NCBI RefSeq assembly: GCF_018070325.1
Contig: NZ_JAGPXY010000024.1
Location: forward strand, 26,952-90,951
DNA: 64,000 nt
Direction: 5' to 3'
Source of the DNA: Micromonospora sp. H61
GTDB taxonomy: Bacteria > Actinomycetota > Actinomycetes > Mycobacteriales > Micromonosporaceae
The translations under genes and the position numbers were made by a program. This document shows, piece by piece, positions 23,729 to 32,350 of the stretch. Each line of letters starts with the position of its first letter. The stretch's first letter is position 1. The notes under the pieces are model-generated. The model saw nothing but the letters and a program-made list of their open reading frames with translations, was not told the DNA's origin and did not search any database.

Positions 23729-24424
23729 ATGGGTGCCAGAACCTTCGTGGTGGTCGGCGGGACCAGCGGCCTCGGCCTCGCGGTGGCCCGACTGCTCGTC
23801 GACGAGCATCAGGTAGTGGTGTTCGGCGACGTGCCGGCCGAGGTCGCCGCCGCGACCGACGAGCTGGGTTGCGACGGCGCCGTCTGCGACATCTCCTCCT
23901 ACGAGCAGGTCCGCGACGGGTTCGCCGAGGTGGTCGAGCGCTACGGCACTATCGACGGGGTGGCGGCCTGCGCCTCCATGTGGGCGGGCGGCGACCTGGG
24001 GGACCTGTCGGTGGAACACATCCGCCGGGCCGTGGAGATCAACGTTCTGGGCATCACCTACCTGCTGCGGGAGGCGGTGCGGCACCTGCACCGACAGGGC
24101 CACGGCAACGTCGTCTACATCGGCGCGCTGGCGCTGGCGGCCCCCCGGCCCGGCATCCCCGTCTACCGGGCCACCAAGAGCTACGGCAACAGCCTCGTCG
24201 ACTCGCTGGCCGAGGCCCAGCACAGCAACCGGGTCAAGGTGATGCAGCTGCATCCCGGGCCGATGCCGACGCGGCTACAGGAACGGGTGGGCGCCGAGTT
24301 CCTGGACGAGGTGTACGCCATGCCCGAACAGGTCGCCACCGAGGTCGTCCGGTTGCTGCTGCTCGAACCCGACGACCTCTACGTCTCAGGTGAGCGCGTG
24401 CTGCGCGCGGACGGGCGGTGGTGA
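23729..24424 (+). CDS. SDR-family protein lacking the usual catalytic serine
   Basis: A 231-residue short-chain dehydrogenase-like protein. Cofactor motif: TFVVVGGTSGLGLAVARLL at the N-terminus. YRATKSYGNS near residue 145 supplies the YxxxK pair. At the position where the catalytic Ser normally lies, 13 residues before the Tyr, the sequence reads Ala (IGALALAAPRPGIPVY), so classical activity may be altered or lost. ATG at 23729 follows GGAGAGAC. Its stop overlaps the start of the MFS gene (GTGA), and a TetR gene follows, so the three probably act together. The divergent histidine kinase starts 162 bp away. Confidence 0.82.
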   Translation: MGARTFVVVGGTSGLGLAVARLLVDEHQVVVFGDVPAEVAAATDELGCDGAVCDISSYEQVRDGFAEVVERYGTIDGVAACASMWAGGDLGDLSVEHIRRAVEINVLGITYLLREAVRHLHRQGHGNVVYIGALALAAPRPGIPVYRATKSYGNSLVDSLAEAQHSNRVKVMQLHPGPMPTRLQERVGAEFLDEVYAMPEQVATEVVRLLLLEPDDLYVSGERVLRADGRW

Positions 24425-26052
24425 CGGCCGCAGCCGGACCCGCCGACCGTCCGGCCTCGGCCTGGGCGCCGCTGCGTACGGCGGTCTACCGCAACCTGTG
24501 GCTGGCCCTGCTCGCCGCCAACATCGGCACCTGGATGCAGACCGTCGGCGCGCAGTGGCTGCTGATCAACCACTCCAACGCCTCCACCCTTGTCGCGTTG
24601 GTGCAGACCGCCAGTCTGCTGCCGGTGCTGCTGCTGGCGTTGCCCGCCGGGGTGCTGGCCGACAGCTTCGACCGCCGGCACCTGCTGATCGCCGTGCAGC
24701 TGTTCCTGGTGGCGGTGGCGGTGGCGTTGACGCTGCTCACCCTCGCCGGCCGAATGCCGCCGGCGCTGCTGCTCACGCTCACCTTCGCGTTCGGGGTCGG
24801 GCAGGCGCTGACCCTGCCCGCCTGGGCGGCGGTGATCCCGGAGCTGGTGCCGCAGGACCAACTGCGGTCGGCGTCCGCGCTCGGTTCGATAAGCGTGAAC
24901 GTGGCCAGGGCGGTCGGGCCCGCGGTGGCCGGCGTGCTGATCGCCCGTACCGGCGTCGCCCCGGTCTTCGGCATCAACGCGGTCGCCTTCGGGATCTTCG
25001 CGTACGCGCTGTGGCGCTGGCGGCCCGGTAACGCCCGCGCGGTCGAGGTGCCCGAGCGGTTCGCCGCCGCGTTGCGCGCCGGCAGCCGCTACGTACGCCA
25101 CTCGCCGACCGTCCGCCGGCTGTTGCGCCGTGCGCTGGTCTTCGTGGTCCCGGCCAGCGCGCTGTGGGCGTTGCTGCCGTTGGTGGCGAGTCGGCGGCTG
25201 GGGTTGGGCTCCGGCGGGTACGGGGTCCTGTTGGCAGCCCTCGGCGTGGGCGCCATCGCGGGGGGCGTGCTGCTGGCCGTGATCCGTACCCGGCTGTCGG
25301 CCAACCAGCTCCTGCTGATCGCCGGGGCGCTGTTCACAGTGGCGTTGACAGTGGTCGGCACCGTGCGGGTTGTGCCGCTGGTGCTGCTGGCCCTGCTGCC
25401 CGCCGGGATGGCCTGGGTGACGGTGCTGGCCAACGTCAACGCCGAGATGCAGCTCTTCCTGCCCAGCTGGGTACGGGCCCGGGGCCTCGCCGTCTACCAG
25501 GTGTGCTTCGCCGGTGGGCAGGCCGTCGGCGCGCTGCTGTGGGGGTTGGTGGCCGACATGGCCGGGCTGGTCCTCGCGTATCTGGCGGCGGCGGCGCTGA
25601 TGCTTGTCGGCACCCTGACGAGTCGGATCTGGCCGTTGCCGGACCTGCGGTCGGTGGACCGCGAACCGGCGGCCTACTGGCCGCAACTGCACCTGGCGCA
25701 CGAGCCGGACCCGGCTGTGGGGCCGGTGCTGGTGACCGTGCAGTACACCGTCCGGCCGGAGCGGACCCAACGGTTCCTGGCGGCGATGGACCTGGTGCGT
25801 GGCGCGCGGCAGCGGACCGGCGCGATGCGCTGGGGGCTGTTCCGCCCGGCCGAGACGATGGACCGGTTCGTCGAGGTGTATCTGGTGCCGTCCTGGGACG
25901 AGCACCTGCGTCAGCACGGTGGCCGGTTGACCGGTGAGGACCGCGCGGCCGAGCGACGGGCCCGGGAGCTGACCGACGGGGAACCCGAGGTCCGACACCT
26001 GGTGCCCGCCGCCGCCGGTCCGACGCTCTCCGACGACCGCGAGGCGCTCTGA
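24418..26052 (+). CDS. MFS exporter of the EntS/DUF894 type with a C-terminal ABM-like domain
   Basis: About 544 residues. Residues 1-410 form a 12-span major-facilitator transporter with the family start PLRTAVYRNLWLALLAANIG and TWMQTVGAQWLL. A C-terminal cytoplasmic domain (VLVTVQYTVRPERTQRFLAA, then FVEVYLVPSWDEHLRQHGG) resembles the small antibiotic-biosynthesis-monooxygenase fold, a fusion typical of DUF894 transporters. Two adjacent GTG codons (24418 and 24421) could start it; both overlap the SDR stop, so translation is coupled. The transporter probably exports a siderophore-like or other small metabolite. The downstream tetR gene has its own promoter and is the likely regulator. Confidence 0.88.
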   Translation: MVTAAAGPADRPASAWAPLRTAVYRNLWLALLAANIGTWMQTVGAQWLLINHSNASTLVALVQTASLLPVLLLALPAGVLADSFDRRHLLIAVQLFLVAVAVALTLLTLAGRMPPALLLTLTFAFGVGQALTLPAWAAVIPELVPQDQLRSASALGSISVNVARAVGPAVAGVLIARTGVAPVFGINAVAFGIFAYALWRWRPGNARAVEVPERFAAALRAGSRYVRHSPTVRRLLRRALVFVVPASALWALLPLVASRRLGLGSGGYGVLLAALGVGAIAGGVLLAVIRTRLSANQLLLIAGALFTVALTVVGTVRVVPLVLLALLPAGMAWVTVLANVNAEMQLFLPSWVRARGLAVYQVCFAGGQAVGALLWGLVADMAGLVLAYLAAAALMLVGTLTSRIWPLPDLRSVDREPAAYWPQLHLAHEPDPAVGPVLVTVQYTVRPERTQRFLAAMDLVRGARQRTGAMRWGLFRPAETMDRFVEVYLVPSWDEHLRQHGGRLTGEDRAAERRARELTDGEPEVRHLVPAAAGPTLSDDREAL

Positions 26053-26100
26053 CGCACGCCGTGGCGCGACCGCGCGGACCACCCGGGAGCAGACCGGCGC

Positions 26101-26119
26101 GGTCGTACGGCGTACGGCC
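26101..26119. promoter_or_regulatory. TetR-type palindromic operator before the tetR gene
   Basis: GGTCGTACG-g-CGTACGGCC is a 19-bp palindrome with one mismatched pair. It lies 23 bp before the ATG of the TetR gene and just upstream of a possible -10, TAGGAT (26127-26132). Its core TCGTACGGCGTACGG (26103-26117) matches 13 of 15 bases of the operator at 4168-4182. Autoregulation is likely. Confidence 0.6.
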
Positions 26120-26141
26120 GCGTTGTTAGGATGGCCGAACC

Positions 26142-26909
26142 ATGGCGAGTGAGCGCAAGGCGACCGCGGACCCGGCCCGCAGCCTGGCCCTTCTCTGGCG
26201 CACCCGGGAGCCGACCAGCCGCAGCGCCGGTCCGGCGCTCAGCGTCGACCGGATCGTCCGGGTCGCGATCGACATCGCCGACGCCGAGGGGCTCGACGCG
26301 CTGACCATGCGCCGGGTCGGTGAGGCGTTGGGGGTCGGCACGATGTCGGTCTACACCTACGTGCCGGGCAAGGCCGAACTCGTCGCCGTCATGATCGACA
26401 CCGCGTACGGCGAGATGCCGCGCCCTGCCGTCGACGGCGACTGGCGGACCAGGCTGGAACGGATCGCCCGCGACAATCTGGCGCTCTACCAGCGGCATCC
26501 CTGGATGCTGCGGGCCGAGACGACGCGACCGGTGCTCGGCCCGCACCTGATGGCCAAGTACGACTACGAGCTCGGCGCGATCGTCGACATCGGGCTCACC
26601 GACGTCGAGGTCGACGCGGTGCTCACCCTTGTGCTGGGTCACGTGAAGAGCGCCGCCCGGGCCGCGTCCGAGGTGGTCGACCTGGAGCGCGAGACCGGCA
26701 TGACCGACGGTCAGTGGTGGCAGTCGCACGCGCCCTGGCTGGAGACCTTCCTGAAGCCGGGCGCCTACCCGATCGCCTCTCGGGTCGGCACCGCGGCCGG
26801 CGAGCAGCACGGCGCCGCGTACGGCCCGGAGTACGCGTTCGAGTTCGGACTGCAACGTGTTCTCGACGGGATCTCGGTGGTGGTAGCCGAGCGGGCGGCC
26901 GACCGCTAG
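26142..26909 (+). CDS. TetR/AcrR-family transcriptional regulator
   Basis: A 255-residue repressor. A variable ~40-residue N-terminal extension precedes the TetR helix-turn-helix (VDRIVRVAIDIADAEGLDAL, then MRRVGEALGVGTMSVYTYVP, about residues 36-85). The rest is helical and matches the TetR_C domain common in regulators of DrrAB-type and MFS exporters. A -10-like TAGGAT lies ten bases before the ATG, giving a leader of only a few bases, and a near-perfect palindrome upstream is a likely autoregulatory operator. It follows the SDR-MFS pair, which it probably controls, and may also control the exporter at 4217, whose promoter carries nearly the same palindrome. Confidence 0.88.
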   Translation: MASERKATADPARSLALLWRTREPTSRSAGPALSVDRIVRVAIDIADAEGLDALTMRRVGEALGVGTMSVYTYVPGKAELVAVMIDTAYGEMPRPAVDGDWRTRLERIARDNLALYQRHPWMLRAETTRPVLGPHLMAKYDYELGAIVDIGLTDVEVDAVLTLVLGHVKSAARAASEVVDLERETGMTDGQWWQSHAPWLETFLKPGAYPIASRVGTAAGEQHGAAYGPEYAFEFGLQRVLDGISVVVAERAADR

Positions 26910-26934
26910 CCGGCCCGCTCCGGGGAGGGCGACG

Positions 26935-27756
26935 CTAGCGCGGTGCCGCCCGTCGAGCCAGCCGGGCCAGCGAGCGCGCCGACGGGCTGCCCGGCTCGGC
27001 GTGATAGACCACCAGCGACTGGTTGGTGCCGCTGATCGAGAGCTTCTCGTAGCGCAGCGCCAACTCGCCCAACTCCGGGTGCTGGAACACCCGCACCCCG
27101 CCGCCCGCACGGGCCGTGACGTCGTGCCGGGCCCACAACCGCCGAAACCGCTCGCTGCCGGCCGTCAACTCCTCCACCAGTTCGACGAGGCGGGGATCGT
27201 CCACGTCGGGGCCGACCTGTGCGCGCAGGCCGGCCACCGCGTTGGCCGCGACCGCCGTCAGAGCCGGGTAGAGCGCCGCCACGCTCGGGTCGAGGAAGAC
27301 CGCGCGCAGCAGGTTCACCCCGGCGGTGAAGATCGGCGCCAGCGCGGTCGCGGCGGGGTTGGCGAACAGCACGTCCAGGTGTCGACCGTGCACGAAGGCG
27401 GGCGTCTCCGCCCACGAGCCGACCAACTGCCGGATGCCCACCGGCACCCGCTCCGAGGGGCGCGCCACCCGGCGCGGAGGCACCGGCCGGGCCAGGCCGT
27501 GCAGGTGTGCCGCGGCGTCCGCGTCCAGCCTCAACGCGCGGGCCAGCGCCTCGACCACCTGCGTCGACGGGTGCCGGTCACGCCCCTGCTCCAACCGCAG
27601 GTAGTAGTCGGCGCTGATGCCGGCGAGCAGGGCCGCCTCCTCGCGGCGCAGGCCGGGCACCCGCCGACGGCCGTGCGCGGGCAGGCCGACGTCGCCCGGC
27701 CCGATCAGCTCGCGCCGGGCACGCAGGTATTCGCCCAGCGGGCCGGCCGTGCTCAC
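26935..27756 (-). CDS. XRE-family regulator with MmyB-like ligand-binding domain
   Basis: A 273-residue regulator. Residues about 8-80 contain the XRE helix-turn-helix in its actinobacterial MmyB form (LGEYLRARRELIGPGDVGLP, RRVPGLRREEAALLAGISAD and YYLRLEQGRDRHPS). The remaining ~190 residues form the MmyB-like PAS-type ligand domain (FVHGRHLDVLFANPAATAL, FQHPELGELALRYEKL). GTG at complement 27754-27756 is preceded by a -10 at exact leaderless spacing; the longer frame upstream is non-homologous. Such regulators commonly sit divergently next to, and control, a short-chain dehydrogenase, as here. Confidence 0.9.
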   Translation of the reverse strand: MSTAGPLGEYLRARRELIGPGDVGLPAHGRRRVPGLRREEAALLAGISADYYLRLEQGRDRHPSTQVVEALARALRLDADAAAHLHGLARPVPPRRVARPSERVPVGIRQLVGSWAETPAFVHGRHLDVLFANPAATALAPIFTAGVNLLRAVFLDPSVAALYPALTAVAANAVAGLRAQVGPDVDDPRLVELVEELTAGSERFRRLWARHDVTARAGGGVRVFQHPELGELALRYEKLSISGTNQSLVVYHAEPGSPSARSLARLARRAAPR

Positions 27757-27762
27757 CCGCCC

Positions 27763-27768
27763 ATCGTA
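27763..27768 (-). promoter_or_regulatory. -10 element of the leaderless xre promoter
   Basis: On the reverse strand TACGAT lies at -12 to -7 relative to the GTG start at 27756. No ribosome site is present. Confidence 0.5.
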
Positions 27769-27790
27769 GGAGCCGCCACCGACCGCCCAG

Positions 27791-27811
27791 CCTGGTCCTG
27801 CCACTACCAGG
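27791..27811. promoter_or_regulatory. Probable operator of the MmyB-like regulator
   Basis: CCTGGT-N9-ACCAGG is a perfect 6-bp inverted repeat in the 131-bp gap between the divergent regulator and SDR genes. Its position lets one bound dimer control both promoters. Similar CTGGT/ACCAG repeats are, as I recall, usual for this regulator-SDR arrangement. Confidence 0.6.
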
Positions 27812-27887
27812 AAAAACAGGGAACCGGCTAGCGCCTGCCACCGGGGTGACAGTGTCGGAGTAAGCGTGATCGAGAGACGGGACAGCA

Positions 27888-28805
27888 ATGGCAGAGCGCA
27901 TCACGACCCCCTTCGGTTTCGCCTCGACCGCCGACGAGGTCATCGCCGGGGTGGACCTGAGCGGCAAGCGGGCCATCATCACCGGCGGCGCCGCCGGCAT
28001 CGGCATCGAGACGGCCCGTTCGCTCGCCGCCGCCGGCGCCGAGGTCGTGCTCGGGGTCCGCCGGGTCGCGGCGGGTGAGCAGGCCGCCGCCGACATCGCG
28101 GCCGGCATCGGCGCGCAGCGGGTCACCGTCCGCGAGCTGGACCTCGCCGACCAGACGTCGGTACGCCAGTTCGTCGCCGGCTGGGACCAGCCGCTGCACA
28201 TCCTTGTCAACAACGCGGGGATCATGGCGCTGCCCGAGTTGGAGCGCACCGCCGAGGGCTGGGAGATGCAGTTCGCCACCAACTTCATGGGGCACTTCGC
28301 GTTGACCGTCGGCCTGCACGACGCCCTCGCCGCGGCCGGCGGCGCCCGGGTGGTGTCGGTCAGCTCCAGCGGCAACCTCTTCTCCCCGGTCATCTTCGAC
28401 GACCTGCACTTCGCGTTCCGGCCCTACGACCCGCTGCTGGCCTACGGGCAGTCCAAGAGCGCCGAGGCCCTGCTCGCCGTGGAAGCCACCCGCCGCTGGG
28501 CCGACCAGGGGATCTACTCCAACGCGCTGAACCCGGGCGCGATCGCCACCGGGTTGCAGAAGCACACCGGCGGGCTCAAGTCGCCGAAGGAAATGCACAA
28601 GACCCCGCAACAGGGCGCCGCGACCTCGGTGCTGCTCGCGGCATCCCCGTTGCTCGACGGCGTCGGCGGTCGCTACTTCGAGGACTGCGCCGAGGCCCCG
28701 GTCGTCACCGAGCGGCCCGCCGACTACAGCGGCGTGGCCGCGTATGCGGTCGACCCGGGCAACGCCGAGCGGCTCTGGACCGTGGCGTCCGACCTGATCT
28801 CCTAG
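27888..28805 (+). CDS. Short-chain dehydrogenase/reductase (WW-domain oxidoreductase-like)
   Basis: A 305-residue classical SDR. Cofactor binding: KRAIITGGAAGIGIETARSL near residue 25 (TGxxxGIG). NNAG motif: LVNNAGIMALPE. Active site: VVSVSSSGNLF with Ser, then YGQSK with Tyr and Lys near residue 185. The C-terminal segment is longer than in core SDRs, as in the retinol-dehydrogenase/WWOX-like group common in actinomycetes. It starts 131 bp from the divergent MmyB-like regulator, which likely controls it, and is followed by a terminator hairpin. Substrate unknown. Confidence 0.9.
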   Translation: MAERITTPFGFASTADEVIAGVDLSGKRAIITGGAAGIGIETARSLAAAGAEVVLGVRRVAAGEQAAADIAAGIGAQRVTVRELDLADQTSVRQFVAGWDQPLHILVNNAGIMALPELERTAEGWEMQFATNFMGHFALTVGLHDALAAAGGARVVSVSSSGNLFSPVIFDDLHFAFRPYDPLLAYGQSKSAEALLAVEATRRWADQGIYSNALNPGAIATGLQKHTGGLKSPKEMHKTPQQGAATSVLLAASPLLDGVGGRYFEDCAEAPVVTERPADYSGVAAYAVDPGNAERLWTVASDLIS

Positions 28806-28836
28806 CGCGGCGTCACCGCTGGCCGCTGACAACGGC

Positions 28837-28866
28837 GGCCCGGGCTCGGCGGAACCGACCCGGGCC
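28837..28866 (+). terminator. Hairpin terminator after the SDR gene
   Basis: GGCCCGGG and TCGG pair with CCGA and CCCGGGCC (28837-28866) with one bulged C and a five-base loop. Confidence 0.7.
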
Positions 28867-28927
28867 CGGCAGTCCGGGTGGTACGACTGGGGCGGCGGTG
28901 GCAGCCGCGGGCCGGGGAAGGATGGCG

Positions 28928-30130
28928 ATGGCGGGCAGGCTTCCGGGACGGCTGCTGCTTCGGCGGGAGAACCCGGGGAAGGCGTCGTTCCTGGAACTCT
29001 TCTTCGACCTGGCGTTCATCTTCGCGCTGACCCGGTTGTCCCGGGCGCTGCTCGACGACCCCAGCCTCAACGGCGGTTTCGAGGTGCTGCTGATGTTGGC
29101 GGCGCTCTGGTGGGTGTGGTTCGTGACCGCCTGGTCGGCGGACTGGTTCGAGCCCCGGGCTCCGCTGATCGTCACCCTGCTGCTCTGGACGATGTTCGGC
29201 GGCCTGCTGATGGCCGCGGCCGTACCCACCGTGTTCGACCGGCACGCCATGGTGTTCGCCGTCGCCTACGTGGCCATCCACCTGGGTCGGGCGGCCATCC
29301 TGATCCCCGCCCTGCGGGGGCACCCGCTACAGGTGCGCAGCCTGCGGGTGGCGGTCTGGTTCGCGATCTCCGGCGTGCTCTGGGTGGTCGGGGCGGCCGT
29401 CGCCCCGGCCCGGGAGGCGCTCTGGGCGGTCGCACTCGTGCTGGAGTACTCCCTGGCCCGGCTGCGCTGGCCGTTCCCGCGGCTCGGGCGCAGCACCTGG
29501 CCCGAACTCCAGGTGAACGGCAGACACCTCTCCGAGCGGTACCAACAGATCTTCATCATCGCCCTGGGTGAGCTGATCCTGATCGCCGGCATCACCTACA
29601 GCGGGTCCGGGCTGGACCGGGACAGCACGGTGGCCTTCGCCCTGGCGTTCGTGACCGCGGTGGCCCTCGCCCGGCTCTATCTGGTGCCCGCCGGCGGGCG
29701 GCTGGGCGCCAGAATCGAGGCGGAGGGCCCGCCCGGCAGCAAGTTGACGCTGATGGCGGGCTACCTGCACCTCGTCATGATCGCCGGTGTGCTGGCCACC
29801 TCGGTGGCCATGGAGATGACGATCGACCATCCGGGAGAACGCGAAACGGGGCAGACGACCGTGGGCGTCATCGGCCCCGCGTTGTTCCTGACCGCCCGGA
29901 TCCTGCTCGCGGCGGTGGTCGACGGCAGTTGGCCCTGGGCGCGTCTGGTCGGTGTGCCGGCCATCATCGTGGGCGGGCTGGCCACCGTGCGGTCTCCGCA
30001 ACTGGTCAACAGCGCAGTCGTCGCCGGGGTGCTAGTGCTGATCGTCCTGTTCGACGCGATGCCGGGACTGCGGCGGTTCATCCGCCACTCCGGGAAGAGC
30101 GACCCAGTCAACCAGCGGCGACCCGGATAG
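28928..30130 (+). CDS. Low-temperature requirement protein A (LtrA) family membrane protein
   Basis: A 400-residue integral membrane protein with about 11-12 spans. The family signature ASFLELFFDLAFIFALTRLS lies near the N-terminus (about residues 18-38), followed by WWVWFVTAWSADWFEP. LSERYQQIFIIALGELILIA near residue 200 is the second conserved LtrA block. ATG at 28928 was selected because GGGGAAGG lies six bases before it; the ATG at 28922 and GTG at 28898 are poorly spaced. The biochemical role of LtrA is unknown; the name comes from a cold-sensitive Listeria mutant. The next gene starts eight bases after its stop. Confidence 0.85.
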   Translation: MAGRLPGRLLLRRENPGKASFLELFFDLAFIFALTRLSRALLDDPSLNGGFEVLLMLAALWWVWFVTAWSADWFEPRAPLIVTLLLWTMFGGLLMAAAVPTVFDRHAMVFAVAYVAIHLGRAAILIPALRGHPLQVRSLRVAVWFAISGVLWVVGAAVAPAREALWAVALVLEYSLARLRWPFPRLGRSTWPELQVNGRHLSERYQQIFIIALGELILIAGITYSGSGLDRDSTVAFALAFVTAVALARLYLVPAGGRLGARIEAEGPPGSKLTLMAGYLHLVMIAGVLATSVAMEMTIDHPGERETGQTTVGVIGPALFLTARILLAAVVDGSWPWARLVGVPAIIVGGLATVRSPQLVNSAVVAGVLVLIVLFDAMPGLRRFIRHSGKSDPVNQRRPG

Positions 30131-30138
30131 CTCCGCCG

Positions 30139-32307
30139 ATGCCTGAGGGAAGACCGCAGCACAGCGACCAACCGCGACGACACGACGTGGTGGAGTTGCG
30201 GGTGCACGGCGTGTCCGGGGCGGACCCGACGGTCATCCTCGACCAGCCGCAGGTCCGGCAGGTCGCCGGCGACGGCAGCGGGGGCTTCCACCGCGCCACC
30301 CGTTCGGACGGCGTCGCCCCGGACGAGGTGACCCTGGAGGCGTACCGCTGGGGAGACCTGCCCTCGGGCACCGTCGGCCGTACCCTGGCCATGGTCTTCC
30401 TGCTGCCGTTCATGCTCAGCAACGTGGCCGTGTGGATGCGCCCCACCGGCCGCCGCCGCGCCGCCGCGGTCAGCGTGCTGTGTCGGCTCCTCGCGCTCAA
30501 CCTCACAGTGCTGTACGTGGTGTCCATCGCCGGAGTCGCCCTCGACCTGCTCGCCTGGCAGTGTCTCGGCGCGGCCCGCTGCCGCCCGCCCTTCGACACC
30601 ATGTCCGGGCTCGACGGCCGGCACGTCGGGCAGCGCCTGGCCGTGCTGGCGTTCCTGCCGATCGCCGCCATAGCGGTCCTGCGCCTCCTCGGCACCCGTC
30701 GGTCCGGCCCGGCCGACAACCCACTGTGGGCCGTGGAGCCCCTGGTGCACCGGCTGCGCGCGATCCACGTGGCCGCCGCCCTCGCCGTACTCGATGTCGT
30801 GCTGCTCACGGCCCGTCGCGCCGGCGGCGCGACGTTCTCCACGACGCTGCTGCTGGCGCTCAGCGTGGCGGTGTTGCTGACCTGCGTCGGTCTGCTCGCC
30901 GCTCCGGGACTGATCGACCGGGCGGCGACCGCGCTAACGGCCACCTGGACCGCCCGCACGGCGGGCGTCGTGGCGGCCGTCCTGAGCGTGGCGACCCTCG
31001 CCACCGTGGCGAGCGACCGGCGCGACTGGTCGTCGGCGACGGGGCTTCCCGGCTACGGCGGGCTCGCGGGTGTGGCGCTGTTCGGCCAGATGACGTTGCT
31101 GGTGTTGCTCAGCGCGGTGGTGCTGTGGCAGCGCGGTCGGGTGGGCGGCCGGTCCGCGCTGCCGGGTGGCCTGGGTGCGGCGGTCCTCGCCGCCCTCGCG
31201 GTCGGCCTGACCGGCGCGCTCTCCGCCGGCCTCGTCTACCAGACGGGGGAGCTGCTCGGTGGCTACCGCGGTGACGATGGGCCACCGTCGCCGTACCGCT
31301 GGACGCTGCTGGCCTTCTTCATGCACGTGGTCGCGGCGGTGCTGCTGTGTGGCGCGTTGTCAGTGGTGTCGCTGCGGCGCCGGCGGCGTGCGGCGGCGGC
31401 GATCACCACCAGTGACTTCCCGGTCGTGCCGCCGGAGGCGGTCGGCCGGCTGCGGCTGGCGACGAAGGCCGTCGCCCGGGCGCGGTTCACCGAGTGGTTG
31501 GGTCTGCTGGCCGCCACGTACGCGGCGCTCGCGGTGGTCGGACTGGCCACGAGTCTGGTGGGGCGTACCGGGCGCGAACCGGAGGAGTTGACCCGGCAAC
31601 TGCTCGGGCTGCCGGCCGACGCCGTCCAGATGGGGCTCAGCGGGGGCAGCTACCTTCTCGCCGCGCTGCTGCTCACGCTCTTGACCGGCGGCGTGTTCGC
31701 CTATCGGACCGCGTGGTTCCGCCGGCACGTCGGCATCCTGTGGGACCTGGGCACCTTCTGGCCCCGGGCCGCGCACCCGTTCGCACCACCGAGCTACGCC
31801 GACCGCGCGGTGCCGGAACTGGCCGACCGGATCAGCCAACTGACCGAACGGCACGTCGGGGTGTTGCTCTGCGGGCACAGCCACGGGTCCGCGCTGCTCG
31901 CTCTCGCGGTGCTGCGGCTGCCCCCGCGCGTACGTCAACGGGTCGCGCTGCTCACCTACGGGTCACCGCTGGATCGCCTGTACGCCCGGCTCTTTCCGGC
32001 CTATCTCAACGAGGAGGTGCTGCGTGAGGTGGGGGAGCGGGTCGAGTGGCGGTGGCTCAACCTCTGGCGGGACACCGACCCAGTCGGCGGCTGGATCTTC
32101 GCCGCGCACCGCCCCGGCGATCCGCCCCCGGACCCGGCCGATCCGGCGGGCCAGGTCGACCGGCGGTTGCGGGACCCAGCGAACCTGCTGCCGGCGCCGG
32201 GGGAGCGGTCTGCGCCGCCGCTGCGGGGCCACCATCCGGGCGAGACCGACCCCGAGTTCCGGGCGGCGGTGCGCGAACTCGCCGAACGCCTTCGTGGCGC
32301 TGGCTGA
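30139..32307 (+). CDS. Membrane protein with a split alpha/beta-hydrolase (lipase-like) domain
   Basis: A 722-residue protein. The N-terminal segment VVELRVHGVSGADPTVILDQ looks like the first strand and HG oxyanion loop of an alpha/beta hydrolase. About eleven membrane spans follow (residues about 80-530). The C-terminal ~180 residues contain the nucleophile elbow GHSHGS (in GVLLCGHSHGSALLALAVL), LLTYGSPLDRLYARLFPAYL, an Asp candidate in WRDTDPVGGW, and a His candidate in GHHPGETDPEFR. The hydrolase fold thus appears interrupted by the membrane region. ATG at 30139 is the first start after the LtrA stop, eight bases away. A role in lipid or ester hydrolysis at the membrane is inferred; no named family was recognised. 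Confidence 0.65.
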   Translation: MPEGRPQHSDQPRRHDVVELRVHGVSGADPTVILDQPQVRQVAGDGSGGFHRATRSDGVAPDEVTLEAYRWGDLPSGTVGRTLAMVFLLPFMLSNVAVWMRPTGRRRAAAVSVLCRLLALNLTVLYVVSIAGVALDLLAWQCLGAARCRPPFDTMSGLDGRHVGQRLAVLAFLPIAAIAVLRLLGTRRSGPADNPLWAVEPLVHRLRAIHVAAALAVLDVVLLTARRAGGATFSTTLLLALSVAVLLTCVGLLAAPGLIDRAATALTATWTARTAGVVAAVLSVATLATVASDRRDWSSATGLPGYGGLAGVALFGQMTLLVLLSAVVLWQRGRVGGRSALPGGLGAAVLAALAVGLTGALSAGLVYQTGELLGGYRGDDGPPSPYRWTLLAFFMHVVAAVLLCGALSVVSLRRRRRAAAAITTSDFPVVPPEAVGRLRLATKAVARARFTEWLGLLAATYAALAVVGLATSLVGRTGREPEELTRQLLGLPADAVQMGLSGGSYLLAALLLTLLTGGVFAYRTAWFRRHVGILWDLGTFWPRAAHPFAPPSYADRAVPELADRISQLTERHVGVLLCGHSHGSALLALAVLRLPPRVRQRVALLTYGSPLDRLYARLFPAYLNEEVLREVGERVEWRWLNLWRDTDPVGGWIFAAHRPGDPPPDPADPAGQVDRRLRDPANLLPAPGERSAPPLRGHHPGETDPEFRAAVRELAERLRGAG

Positions 32308-32350
32308 GCCCGCCGGCCAGGGGCCGGGCGGTGCGGGGACGCCACTGCGG

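Noticed and set aside
24379..26082. A 567-codon reverse frame opposite the MFS gene
   Set aside because: Low-complexity Arg/His/Gln-rich translation, no domain, and antisense to a clear transporter.
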